Assembly: GCA_963795385.1 (NCBI GenBank)
Contig: CAWCHK010000004.1
Coordinates: forward strand, 248,001-312,000
Length of the DNA: 64,000 nucleotides
Source of the DNA: CAVURS01 sp963795385
GTDB taxonomy: Bacteria > Actinomycetota > Actinomycetes > Actinomycetales > CAVURS01
Reading direction: 5' to 3'
This document shows, piece after piece, positions 26,029 to 34,190 of this stretch (position 1 is its first letter; every line of letters begins with the position of its first letter). The notes beneath the pieces were generated by a model. It was not told where the DNA came from and did no database searches. It was given only the letters and a program-made list of their open reading frames with translations. The position numbers and the translations under genes were made by a program.

Positions 26029-28005
26029 CTAGCCCCTCGCCGCGGCGAGCGCGGTGAAGAACCTCGGGCCGTTGGGCGAGCCGACGCCCGTCTCGTTGTC
26101 GTAGCCCGGCTTGTCGATCAGGCTGAAGCCCTGGCTGTCGATGGTCTGCAGCTGGAACTTCAGGCCGTCCGACGGGTTCAGCCCGTTGACGAAGTCGGTC
26201 CGCACCTCGGACACCGGGTGCTTCGGCGCGACCAGGTCGTGCAGCGCCGACGTACCGAGCAGCGAGTAGTACAGCGGGTTGACGAAGCCGAGCGGGTGCC
26301 CGGCCTTCTGGTCGGCCACCGCGAGCACGCCGGCCAGCAACGGGGACGACACGCTGGTGCCGCCGATCCGGTACTCGTCGTAGTACGTGCCGTTCGGGAA
26401 GACCTGCGTCTCGCCGACCCGGATGCCCGTGTTCGGGTCACCCGGCATGGTGATGTCCGGGACCACGCGCATCGGCGTGCTGCCGTTGGCCTTGGACAGC
26501 GAGGCCGGGACCTTGCCCTGCTGGTAGAACGGCTGGGAGTAGATGAAGCTGGTCCCGCCGCCACCGCCCGAGCTGTAGTCGCCGGGAGGTGCCGGGGTCC
26601 AGCTCTTGCCGTTGTCGCTCAGCTGCGAGTAGGAGTTCGACCAGCCGTGCTCGCCGAGCCACTGGCCGTTCTTGCCGATCTGCACGCTGCTGCCGCCGAC
26701 GCCGGTGACGTACGGGACGTCCGCCGGGAAGTCGACCGTCTTGTCGGCCGGGTTCGCGCCGCCTGCGGTCTCGTCGCCGTCGTCACCGGACGAGAAGTTG
26801 TCGGTGATGCCGGTCAACGCTCCCTCGAGCGAGAACTGCGTGTAGAAGTTGATCGTGCTGGTGCTCTCCATGTCCTGCACGTCGCCCCAGGAGTTGGTGA
26901 CGATGTCCGCGACGTGGTTGTCGATGGTCTCGGCCCAGGCGTTGTCCAGGCCGCTGAGGTCATCGGCGCCGGCCACGAAGACGACCTTGGCGCCCGGTGC
27001 CATGCCGTGCACGGCCTCGACGTCGAGGGTCTCCTCGCCGTACCAGCCCTGCGCGTCCTCGGGATCGGCCACGTTGAACTTGCTCGGCCGGATCTCGCGG
27101 TACTGGCCGGCCTTGAACGTCGGCAGGCCGTGCCGGCTGCTGTACGTCTGGGCGTCGGCCAGCATCGTGGGGGCGGCGAAGGCGTCGGTGATGGCCACCG
27201 TCACGCCGCGGCCGTCGACGCCGGACTTGACCAGGCCGCTCTCGCCGTACGCCGTCTGGAACTGGTTGGGGTAGTAGCCGCAGACCGCGTAGGGCTGGTG
27301 GGCGCCGTAGGCCTTGGGCTGAGCCGTCGCGGTCTTCTCGCCCCAGTAGGTCCCGCAGGGCTGGACGCCCGTGCGCGAACCCTCCGGCGGGCCGGGGAGC
27401 ACCGAGGCGGGCTTCTTCAGGGCCGAGCCCTGGTCGATGCCGAGGACGCCGCTGATGGCGCCCGAGACGGCCGCCGGGGTGTCCGAGGGCAGCGACAGGC
27501 TGCTCGTGTTGGCCTGCACCGAACGCCCTTGGTAGGTGTAGGTGTGCACAGCGGTCCCGAACGTCTTCTCGACCTGGGCGTTGGTGCCGCTGGCCTCGAC
27601 GTACATCCCGCTCTGGAAGGTCTTGGACACCGTGAAGCCCTGCGAGCGCAACCAGGACCGGACGGCGGACACGTCGGAGGAGGCAGGGGCGTACGACGCC
27701 TTGAACTGCGCGCTGGTCAGCCACTTGCCGTAGCTGGCGCTGGCCGGGTCGGAGACCTTCTGCAGGGTCGCGACGGCCTGGTCCTGGTTGCGCAGCTTGA
27801 GCAGGACGCCGAAGTCGACCTTGCCGGCCTTGGCCGCCTGGCCGTGGTCCTGGGCGTGGCTCAGCCACTTCGGCTGGGAGCCGCTGACGACCTTGCGGGT
27901 CGAGGCCGCCGATGCGGGTTGCCCGATCGTGACGACTGCGAGCACCGTTGCCCCCGCACCCAGGCCGGCGACGATCCGCCGCCAGCTGGAATTCGACAAT
28001 CTCAT
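26029..28005 (-). CDS. Secreted sedolisin-type serine-carboxyl protease (S53) with pro-domain
   Basis: A 658-residue exported protease. A signal peptide covers ~1-34 (RRIVAGLGAGATVLAVV, ending ASA). A pro-kumamolisin activation domain follows (~40-205). The mature S53 domain shows the Glu/Asp pair in GEETLDVEAVHGMAPGA, the oxyanion aspartate region DNFSSGDDGDE, and the nucleophile in GGTSVSSPLLAG (~555). The calcium-binding C-terminus has DNETGVGSPNG. Members degrade proteins outside the cell, usually at acid pH, after self-cleavage of the pro-domain. A single-gene unit; the upstream region has paired direct repeats that may be regulatory. Confidence 0.92.
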   Translation of the reverse strand: MRLSNSSWRRIVAGLGAGATVLAVVTIGQPASAASTRKVVSGSQPKWLSHAQDHGQAAKAGKVDFGVLLKLRNQDQAVATLQKVSDPASASYGKWLTSAQFKASYAPASSDVSAVRSWLRSQGFTVSKTFQSGMYVEASGTNAQVEKTFGTAVHTYTYQGRSVQANTSSLSLPSDTPAAVSGAISGVLGIDQGSALKKPASVLPGPPEGSRTGVQPCGTYWGEKTATAQPKAYGAHQPYAVCGYYPNQFQTAYGESGLVKSGVDGRGVTVAITDAFAAPTMLADAQTYSSRHGLPTFKAGQYREIRPSKFNVADPEDAQGWYGEETLDVEAVHGMAPGAKVVFVAGADDLSGLDNAWAETIDNHVADIVTNSWGDVQDMESTSTINFYTQFSLEGALTGITDNFSSGDDGDETAGGANPADKTVDFPADVPYVTGVGGSSVQIGKNGQWLGEHGWSNSYSQLSDNGKSWTPAPPGDYSSGGGGGTSFIYSQPFYQQGKVPASLSKANGSTPMRVVPDITMPGDPNTGIRVGETQVFPNGTYYDEYRIGGTSVSSPLLAGVLAVADQKAGHPLGFVNPLYYSLLGTSALHDLVAPKHPVSEVRTDFVNGLNPSDGLKFQLQTIDSQGFSLIDKPGYDNETGVGSPNGPRFFTALAAARG

Positions 28006-28021
28006 CTAGTCCTCCGTCGTG

Positions 28022-28052
28022 TGTCTGGATAGGACGGCTGTCTGGATCGGAC
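28022..28052 (-). promoter_or_regulatory. Paired TGTCTGGATnGGAC direct repeats upstream of the sedolisin gene
   Basis: Two 14-base copies (28022-28035 and 28039-28052) differ at one base and are spaced 17 bases apart, 17 bases upstream of the protease start. The rest of the 386-base gap (28006-28391) has no gene I can support. It holds an AT-richer stretch (28100-28200) with three TGCCAA motifs and a possible minus-strand promoter, TTGGCA then 17 bases then AAAATT. Confidence 0.4.
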
Positions 28053-28391
28053 AGCGGCCCCAGCAAACGGGAGAACCGGGGCGTGCGCAAGCCGTTCGGC
28101 AGGATGAACTGGTGCCAAAAGGCGTTGCGGCAGATGAATTTTGCGTGATCCGGCAGTTTTGCCAAAGGCCCGTCAGGACACTGCCAAGGAAGCGCAAAGC
28201 GATGCTCACGGTGCGCTGCCGCCGCTCACTCTCGGCACGGGGGGTCGAGCCGTCGGCTCGACCGGCTGCGGCCCTGGTCAGGCGCCGGATCGCGGCAGTA
28301 CTCTCGGCCCGCGCTCGCTAGCCGATGGCAAGCCGGTTGCCGGTGCCCGCAGGCAGTCTCGGTCAGGTCCCGAGGAAGGCTGGGAGGGCGA

Positions 28392-28949
28392 ATGACGACC
28401 CAGGACGAGCCGCTGCCGGTGTCCGAGGTGCGGGCCCCTCCGGCGATCCGGCTCAGGCCGGCCGGCGCGACGGTCGCTGCGGCGCTCCTCGCGGGCGGCC
28501 CCACGATCGACGTCCGGATCGCGATCGACTACCCCGCCGAGCTGACCGATGCGATCCTGCCCGGCGTCGTGGGCGCGGCATCGTTCGGCCCGTACCTGAT
28601 CCACCAGGCCGAGGACGGCCTGGTCGTGGGTGAGATCGCCGGCGAGTTCGTCGCCGCGGGAGTGGTCGAGTTCGGCTACGCCGTCGCGCGGTCCTGTTGG
28701 GGGCAGGGCTACGCGACCGAGGCCGTCCGCCAGCTCGTGGCGATCGCCTTGCAGGAGAACGGGATCGAGCGGCTCGTCGCCCACACGCCGCTCGACCGAC
28801 CGGCCAGCGCCCGGGTCATGGAGAAGGCCGGCTTCACCTCGGACGGTGAGCACCTGGACCAGTTCGAGGGCCGGCTCGTCCCGGTCCGGCGCTGGGTCCT
28901 GGCCGTCGAGTGCGGTTCGCCGTCCCCAGGGCCCGCGCCATCACCGTGA
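28392..28949 (+). CDS. GNAT-family N-acetyltransferase
   Basis: A 185-residue acetyltransferase of the RimJ/RimL-like type. The acetyl-CoA loop is visible as VARSCWGQGYATEAVRQLVA (~residues 99-118), followed by ERLVAHTPLDRPASARVMEKAGF, the standard C-terminal GNAT block. GGGAGGG lies just upstream of the ATG. The acceptor could be a ribosomal protein, a small amine or an antibiotic; nothing here decides it. It has no obvious functional link to its neighbours. Confidence 0.85.
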   Translation: MTTQDEPLPVSEVRAPPAIRLRPAGATVAAALLAGGPTIDVRIAIDYPAELTDAILPGVVGAASFGPYLIHQAEDGLVVGEIAGEFVAAGVVEFGYAVARSCWGQGYATEAVRQLVAIALQENGIERLVAHTPLDRPASARVMEKAGFTSDGEHLDQFEGRLVPVRRWVLAVECGSPSPGPAPSP

Positions 28950-29018
28950 TCCCAGCGGCCGCCTCGCCCGGCCTGACGCCCCGGTTCGGGATGCGGGACG
29001 CCCGGCAGAGGAGCACGG

Positions 29019-29774
29019 TTGGCCGGCATGGGGCGTGCGACGGCGGTCGAGACGGGGGACGGGCCGAGGGCCGCGCCCCCGAGCACGGCGCACCTGCTCC
29101 GCCGCATCGCGCCCCGGCTGCTGGCCGGTGCCGTCGTCGTCTATCTGTTCCTCGCCGGGTGCGGCCTGCTGCTGACCCGCGTCCTCGACGGCAGTGGGGT
29201 GGCCCGCGACGACCAGCGGGTGAGCCGGTGGTTCCTGCACCAGCGCACGCCGGACCTGAACCAGGCCACGCGGTTCGGCAGTGACCTGTCCAACACCCAG
29301 ACCGCGATCGTCGTCACCGCCGTGCTGGTCGTGCTGCTGCGCTGGTGGCTCGGCCGGTGGCGCGAGTCGATCGTCGTGGTGACCTGCATCCTCGGCGAGC
29401 TGTGGATCTTCCTGGCCGTCACCTCGACGGTGCACCGGGCCCGGCCGACGGTGCCGCACCTGGATCCGGCCCCGCCGACGTCGAGCTTCCCCTCCGGTCA
29501 CGTCGGTGCAGCGGTCGCCCTCTACCTCGGCCTCGCGGTCCTGCTGTGGCGGGTGGTCGCGCGCCGCGGCGTACGGGTCGCGGCCGTGGTCGTCCTCGCC
29601 TGCCTGCCCGTCGCCGTCGCCATCTCCCGGCTCTACCGCGGGATGCACTACCTGACCGACGTGCTGGCCGGAGCGATCGCCGGCGGCCTGTGGATGGTGA
29701 TCGCCGTGGCGACCCTGACGGCTGCCATCCCGGGCCCTGCGCCGCGCTCGCGGTCGTCCGCCGACGCGCGATGA
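29019..29774 (+). CDS. PAP2-family membrane phosphatase
   Basis: A ~251-residue membrane protein with about five or six hydrophobic helices and the three-part PAP2 phosphatase signature: RARPTVPHLD (~145), SSFPSGH (~160) and SRLYRGMHYLTDVLAG (~205). Such enzymes remove phosphate from phosphatidic acid, prenyl diphosphates or related lipids on the outer face of the membrane. The TTG start at 29019 is chosen because AGAGGAG ends five bases upstream; ATG at 29028 is the alternative. Its stop overlaps the start of a second PAP2 gene (ATGA), so they form a translationally coupled pair. Confidence 0.85.
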   Translation: MAGMGRATAVETGDGPRAAPPSTAHLLRRIAPRLLAGAVVVYLFLAGCGLLLTRVLDGSGVARDDQRVSRWFLHQRTPDLNQATRFGSDLSNTQTAIVVTAVLVVLLRWWLGRWRESIVVVTCILGELWIFLAVTSTVHRARPTVPHLDPAPPTSSFPSGHVGAAVALYLGLAVLLWRVVARRGVRVAAVVVLACLPVAVAISRLYRGMHYLTDVLAGAIAGGLWMVIAVATLTAAIPGPAPRSRSSADAR

Positions 29775-30454
29775 CGGCCACGGTCCGCCGGGCGCTCGCC
29801 GCGGGAGTGCTCTGCCTGCTCGCCGTCGGTGTGCTCGCGGCCGTCGTGGTGTCCAACCGGTTCTGGCTCGACGTGCACCTGCACGCGTACGCGGTCCGGC
29901 ATCGCGCCGGGTCGCTGGGGTTCGCCCGCGCCGTGACCCGGGGTGGGTCCTGGCGGATCGCCTGGCCCTGCGCCGCCGTCGCCGGGCTGCTGATGCACGT
30001 GGGGCCGGGACTGCTGCGGCGGCTCCAGGTCGGCGGCCTGATGGCCCTGGCCTTCATCGCCGGCGTCGATGCCCGGCTCGGCCTCAGCGACCTCGTGCAC
30101 CGGGCTCGGCCGCCGCGCGCCGACTGGGCCGGTGGCGCAGGTGGCTACGCCTTCCCCTCCGGCCACACCACGGCCGCGACCCTGGCCGCCGGGCTGGGTG
30201 CGTGGGCCGTCGCGCGGCACGTCGCGTCGTACCGGTGGCGGGTCGCGGCGTGGGTCGTCGCGGTCGGGTACGCCGGACTGGTCGGCTGGTCCCGGATGTG
30301 GATCGGCGTGCACTGGCCGACCGACGTGCTCGGCGGCTGGCTGTTCGGTGCGGGCTGGGTCGCCCTGACCTACGCCGCGTTCACCTACGTCGCCCGGCGG
30401 CTGGCATCCGGTCCGGTGCCCGAGGTCGTCGAGGAGGCGATCGGCGGGCAGTAG
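29771..30454 (+). CDS. Second PAP2-family membrane phosphatase
   Basis: A 227-residue protein with several membrane helices and a full PAP2 signature: HRARPPRADW (~112), YAFPSGHTTAAT (~128) and SRMWIGVHWPTDVLGG (~178). It is diverged from the preceding PAP2 protein, so the pair is not a recent duplication. ATG overlaps the upstream stop. Likely an undecaprenyl- or lipid-phosphate phosphatase. Its last 70 bases overlap the 3' end of a small gene on the other strand. Confidence 0.85.
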   Translation: MTATVRRALAAGVLCLLAVGVLAAVVVSNRFWLDVHLHAYAVRHRAGSLGFARAVTRGGSWRIAWPCAAVAGLLMHVGPGLLRRLQVGGLMALAFIAGVDARLGLSDLVHRARPPRADWAGGAGGYAFPSGHTTAATLAAGLGAWAVARHVASYRWRVAAWVVAVGYAGLVGWSRMWIGVHWPTDVLGGWLFGAGWVALTYAAFTYVARRLASGPVPEVVEEAIGGQ

Positions 30455-30666
30455 AGCCGGCTGATCTGCGCGGTGTGCTCGGTCCGGTGGGCGGAGATGA
30501 GCCGGCCACACGTCGGGCAGGCGATGTCGGCGTAGACCTGGTCGGGGTCCGGCGCGACGTACGGCCCGATCTGCGCCGATCCGACGAAGTTGGAGAGCAG
30601 CCCGTCCAGGCCGTCGGCGAACCGGGTCAGCAGGCCGGGCCGGGGGGAACGTCGACGGTCGAGCAT
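30385..30666 (-). CDS. Small cysteine-containing protein, unknown function
   Basis: A ~93-residue protein beginning MLDRRRSPRPGLLTRF. It has one possible zinc ribbon, CPTCGRLISAHRTEH followed by LYCPP. AAGGAC lies just before the ATG at 30666; an ATG at 30681 is also in frame. It is divergent from marR across the palindromic operator and would be controlled by it. The C-terminal part overlaps the PAP2 gene antisense, so the true end may differ if an indel is present. Function not recognised. Confidence 0.5.
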   Translation of the reverse strand: MLDRRRSPRPGLLTRFADGLDGLLSNFVGSAQIGPYVAPDPDQVYADIACPTCGRLISAHRTEHTAQISRLYCPPIASSTTSGTGPDASRRAT

Positions 30667-30694
30667 GATTGTCCTTCGCATTCATAGGCCTACA

Positions 30695-30716
30695 AACGAT
30701 TGGTGTACCAATCGTT
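30695..30716. promoter_or_regulatory. Palindromic operator AACGATTGG-TGTA-CCAATCGTT
   Basis: Perfect 9-base arms around TGTA, 30 bases before the MarR start and 29 bases before the divergent small gene. Size and symmetry are typical for a winged-helix MarR dimer, so autoregulation is inferred. A further TTGGTC follows at once. Confidence 0.7.
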
Positions 30717-30745
30717 GGTCTAAGGTAGCACCCAGGAGGTGGGTC

Positions 30746-31288
30746 GTGCCACGGAAGGTCGCACGAAGCACACATCAGGTCGCCGGCTCGCTCGACGGTC
30801 CGGCCGGCCACCGACCCGACCTCGCGGACGATCCGCTGACCCTCGACCGCCAGGTCTGCTTCGCCCTGGCCGTCGCCTCGCGCAGCGTGATCGCGCTCTA
30901 CCGGCCGCTGCTCGAGCCGATGGGGCTGACCCATCCGCAGTACCTCGTGATGCTGGCGCTCTGGGGCGCCGAGCCGCTGTCGGTCAAGGACCTCAGCGGC
31001 CTGCTCGCCCTCGATCCCGGAACCCTGTCGCCGCTGCTCAAGCGGCTCGAGGCGGCGGGCTACGTCCGGCGCGACCGGGACGCCCGGGACGAGCGCAACC
31101 TGGCCGTCTCGCTGACCCCCGCCGGTCGGGCGCTGCGCTCGCAGGCCGAGCGGATCCCGCCGGCGATCGTCGAGCGGCTCGGCCTGCCGGTCAGCGAGCT
31201 CCAGGAGCTGCATGGTGCCTTGACCAGAATCATCGCGGCAGCCGTCACCGGGCGGTCCGTAGGCTTCGGGTCTGATGGAGGCCCCCCG
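30746..31288 (+). CDS. MarR-family transcriptional regulator (no stop codon before dedA)
   Basis: A winged-helix regulator of ~160 residues: LDRQVCFALAVASRSVIALY dimerisation helix, THPQYLVMLALW, the recognition region LDPGTLSPLLKRLEAAGYV and the wing RRDRDARDERNLAVSLTPAG. The GTG start follows AGGAGG by six bases. It resembles the OhrR/SarZ branch, but the redox cysteine of OhrR (near residue 15-25) would be the C in DRQVCFALA, so peroxide sensing is possible. The usual end would be near RIIAAAV; instead the frame runs on without a stop into the DedA protein, so the end given here is only the base before the DedA ATG. Confidence 0.82.
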
Positions 31289-31939
31289 ATGACGAGCTTC
31301 CTCGACCCGATCCTGGGCGCCCCCACCTGGGCCGTGCTGAGCGTGGTCGGGCTCGTCGTCTTCGCCGAGGACGCGCTGTTCGTCGGGTTCGTCATCCCGG
31401 GGGAGACCGCGGCCATCCTCGGCGGCGTCGCGGCCAGCCGCGCACACGTATCGGTGGTGGCCGTCATCGTCGTCGTGGTCGCCGCCGCGATCCTGGGGGA
31501 CACGGTCGGCTACGAGGTCGGGCGGGTTCTGGGGCCGCGGATCCTGGGCCTGTCGATCGTCGCCGACCGGCGCCGGCGGCTGGACGAGGCCCAGGCGTAC
31601 CTGGCTCGCCGCGGCGGCATGGCGGTCTTCCTCGGCCGGTGGACGGCGTTCCTGCGGGCCGTGATGCCGGCGCTCGCCGGGTCGGCCCGGATGCCCTATT
31701 CGCGCTTCCTGGTCTACAACGCCAGCGGGGGCCTGCTATGGGGTCTGGCGGTCGTCCTGGCCGGCTACTTCGCCGGTGAGTCGTTCACCAAGGTCGAGGG
31801 CGTGTTCGGCAAGGTGGCGGCGGCGGTGCTCGGTGTCGTCGTGGTCGCGGCCGTCGTCGTGTGGCGGGTCCGCAAGCGCCGCAGCGAGGCGGCCGCCGAT
31901 GCCTCGGCGGACGACCTCGCTGCTGACGACCGGCGCTAG
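31289..31939 (+). CDS. DedA-family membrane protein
   Basis: A ~216-residue SNARE-associated/DedA protein with four to five helices. Visible: FAEDALFVGFVIPGETAAILGG (~30), the re-entrant-loop acidic and arginine residues, GDTVGYEVGR, and FLGRWTAFLRAVMPALAG (~135), the conserved arginine-proline block. Members act in lipid (undecaprenyl phosphate or phospholipid) flipping and membrane homeostasis. The ATG is preceded by GGAGG seven bases upstream, which supports independent initiation even though it is in frame with MarR. Its MarR neighbour probably controls it. Confidence 0.88.
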   Translation: MTSFLDPILGAPTWAVLSVVGLVVFAEDALFVGFVIPGETAAILGGVAASRAHVSVVAVIVVVVAAAILGDTVGYEVGRVLGPRILGLSIVADRRRRLDEAQAYLARRGGMAVFLGRWTAFLRAVMPALAGSARMPYSRFLVYNASGGLLWGLAVVLAGYFAGESFTKVEGVFGKVAAAVLGVVVVAAVVVWRVRKRRSEAAADASADDLAADDRR

Positions 31940-31943
31940 CCGC

Positions 31944-31976
31944 GCTGGACCTGCGCTGGACCTGCGCTGGACCTGC
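31944..31976. repeat. 11-base tandem repeat GCTGGACCTGC
   Basis: Three copies just downstream of the DedA stop, in the 50-base convergent gap before the transcobalamin-like gene. It shows no hairpin. Confidence 0.8.
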
Positions 31977-31989
31977 GCCTGGATCCGGG

Positions 31990-33665
31990 CTAGCTCTTGC
32001 TGGCGCGGACCTGGGCCGGGGTCTTGCTCGGCTTGGCCGTGTTCCCGAACGCCCAGGCCTCGATGCCACCCTGCAGCCGGCTTCGACGTCGACGCTCCCT
32101 GCGTGCTGTACGTCCACGTCGTCCGCCGTGTGCGAGGCCTTGTAGTAGGCCCAGTAGGCGTTCACCGGAGGCGTTGTCACACAGGCCTGTTGGGCCGTTG
32201 TCGGCTTGCTGTTGATCCGGCAGACGAAGGCCAGCCCGTACGCCGCGGTCCCGGCCGGGGTGAAGCCCGCCTGCTGGAGGGCGGCGATGCCGGTCGCGGG
32301 CTTGCCCGGAGCGCAGCGCACCTGGACCTTGCCGCCAGTGAAGGCCGTGAAGTCGACCGCCACCGTGACGCCGGTCGTCCCCTTGCAGGCCCCGGCCGTG
32401 CCTGCGAGCACCGCCGGCGCGAACCGGCGCGCGGCGACCGCGTTCGCTGCAGCCGTGCTCGCTGCCGCGCTCGGCCGCAGGTTCGCCACCGAGCACGGCC
32501 GGCTCGGCACCGCTGGGCCCGGCGTCGAGCGGGCGAGCGGGAACGTCGCGTGCGCCATGGCCGGGACGGACTGGACCGTGGCGAACAGGTTCGCCGTGCC
32601 GGCTCCCAGGAACAGCTGGAACCCACCCTGCTCGGCGGCCGGCCCGGCACAGCCGACCTGGTACGCCGCGAGCGCGGAGTACGGCGAGTGGCCGCCCCGC
32701 CGGAAGCTCGGCAGCGAGTCGGCAGCGCCGTACGCCAGGAGACCCTGGATCGAGATGGCGGTCGAGTCCGGGTCGGACGTCTGGCCAGGGGCGGCGATGA
32801 ACGAGAAGCCGCCGTCGCTGGTCTCGATCGCGCGGAAGGCGTTGAGGGCCAACGACTTGCGCGGCCGTTCGCCGTACGCCGCGAGGCCCTGCATGGCCAG
32901 CCCGCTGCTGTTGGTGTCCGGGCCGGTGAAGTTGACCGGGTCGGGTGCGGGGCACGGCGCGGTCGCATCGGGCCGGTAGCTGGTCCACAGCCCGCTGGCG
33001 CACTGCTGCCCGGCGAGCCAGGACAGGCTGCTCGCGACCGTGGCCTCGGCGACGCCGGCCGCCTTGAGCGCAGTCAGGGCCTCGCCCTGGCGGAAGGCCC
33101 CGTCGAAGGTCGGCGCGGTGGTGCCGAACAGGCCCTTGTCGGCTCCGGAGGTGTGCGCCGTGGCCAGAAGCCTGGTCACCAGGTTGTTCCGGGGCGTCGT
33201 GCCACCGAACTGGCGGGGGTTCTGACCGGCGCTGACGGCGGCCAGGATGGTCAGGCCGAGACGGCCCGGGTCGTCCTTGCCGTCCGAGCCGGTCAGGCCG
33301 GTCGCGACCTGCGTCTTGAGGAAGGCGATCGCCTGGTCGGAGGCCTGCGCCCCGACACCCGCGGCGTGCAGTCCGAGGACTGCGTAGGCGGTGTCCGGGA
33401 CGTCGGGGGCGGCCGGCGATCCGACGAAGCCGCCGTTGGCGGTGATCTGCCGGGCCAGGTAGCCCGCGCCCCACCTGGCGACCTGGAGGTTGCTCGGGGC
33501 CGCCGCGGCAGCGCTGGCGAGGGCTGCGCCTCGCGGTGCGGCGCTGGCCGGCATCGCCGACACGGCGGTCAGGCCGGTCACGGCGAGTGTGGCGGCCGCG
33601 ACGATGGCCGCGCTCGTGCGAGAGCGGCTCGTGACGGTGGTTCGGGTCTTCAGATTGCTCGGCAC
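31990..33665 (-). CDS. Secreted transcobalamin-like protein (toroid + DUF4430), frame broken near the 3' end
   Basis: About 557 residues after repair. A signal peptide covers ~1-45 (IVAAATLAVTGLTAVSAMPASA). Residues ~55-390 are alpha-alpha repeats of the prenyltransferase/terpenoid-cyclase toroid type, e.g. DPDSTAISIQGLLAYG. A C-terminal DUF4430 domain (~415-540) has GVTVAVDF, FVCRIN, a QxCxxTPP motif, AYWAYY and IEAWAFG. This is the domain order of animal transcobalamin and intrinsic factor. A cobalamin riboswitch lies directly upstream on the same strand. The frame changes at about 32060-32110; the other frame ends correctly in KTPAQVRASKS. GTG start after AAGGGA. I infer an extracellular B12-binding protein; direct binding residues cannot be assigned. 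Confidence 0.78.
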
Positions 33666-33724
33666 GCGATCCCTTTCGGTGGGGACCCACGAACGCCAAG
33701 ACTGGGAGAGCGGCCCCGACGCAG

Positions 33725-33880
33725 GTCCGGAGCCGGCTTGCCCAGGCTCCGACTCGCAGTCCACGACGGTCTTTGCGGAGCCCGTCCCTCGTGGGCGTTC
33801 CGGCTCGCCCGCGAGTGCGGGCCTACGGTTGCGGGTCAGCGCCGGGATTCGACCGGCTTTCCCCTCGCGGGACGTGCGAG
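33725..33880 (-). promoter_or_regulatory. Cobalamin riboswitch controlling the secreted transcobalamin-like gene
   Basis: On the minus strand the conserved core reads GGCGCTGACCCGCAACCGT (about 33825-33843), preceded by GGGGAAAGCCGG. The B12-box-like element CGAGTCGGAGCCTGGG lies at 33741-33756. A 7-base stem, CGGAGCC with GGCTCCG (33728-33751), overlaps that box and is a candidate expression platform. It lies 60 bases upstream of the GTG start. Adenosyl- or another cobalamin would repress expression. Confidence 0.85.
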
Positions 33881-33964
33881 CGGAACGTAGCACAGCGCGG
33901 CGGCCCGGCGGCAGGCCTCGGGCGGGGCGGTCCGGCTCGCTGTTTGTCGGGCCGCGACGACGCG

Positions 33965-34105
33965 CGTTAGGGTCGGGTCCGCACGTCGACAACTCCAGAC
34001 GCTCCCACCAGCAGGGCAAGCCGGATCGCCGGCGCTGACCCGCAACCGTGTGCCGATCGCCACTTCGTCGAGTGGCGCGGCCAGCCGGAAAACCTGCCGC
34101 GGAGC
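33965..34105 (+). promoter_or_regulatory. Cobalamin riboswitch controlling the toroid/DUF4430/ECF operon
   Basis: The plus strand carries AGGGCAAGCCGG, then the core GGCGCTGACCCGCAACCGT at 34031-34049, a GCCACT-GAGTGGC hairpin region and the B12 box AGCCGGAAAACCTGCC at 34083-34098. The 85 bases between the box and the GTG at 34191 would hold the expression platform. Together with the minus-strand copy it fills the 525-base gap between the divergent genes. Confidence 0.88.
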
Positions 34106-34190
34106 CAGTTCAGCTCATCCGTCGTGGTCTACGGGTCGGAGCCGGTCTCGCCGCCGCCGCCCCCTCGTGTTGTGTGCCGGGAGGCCTCAA

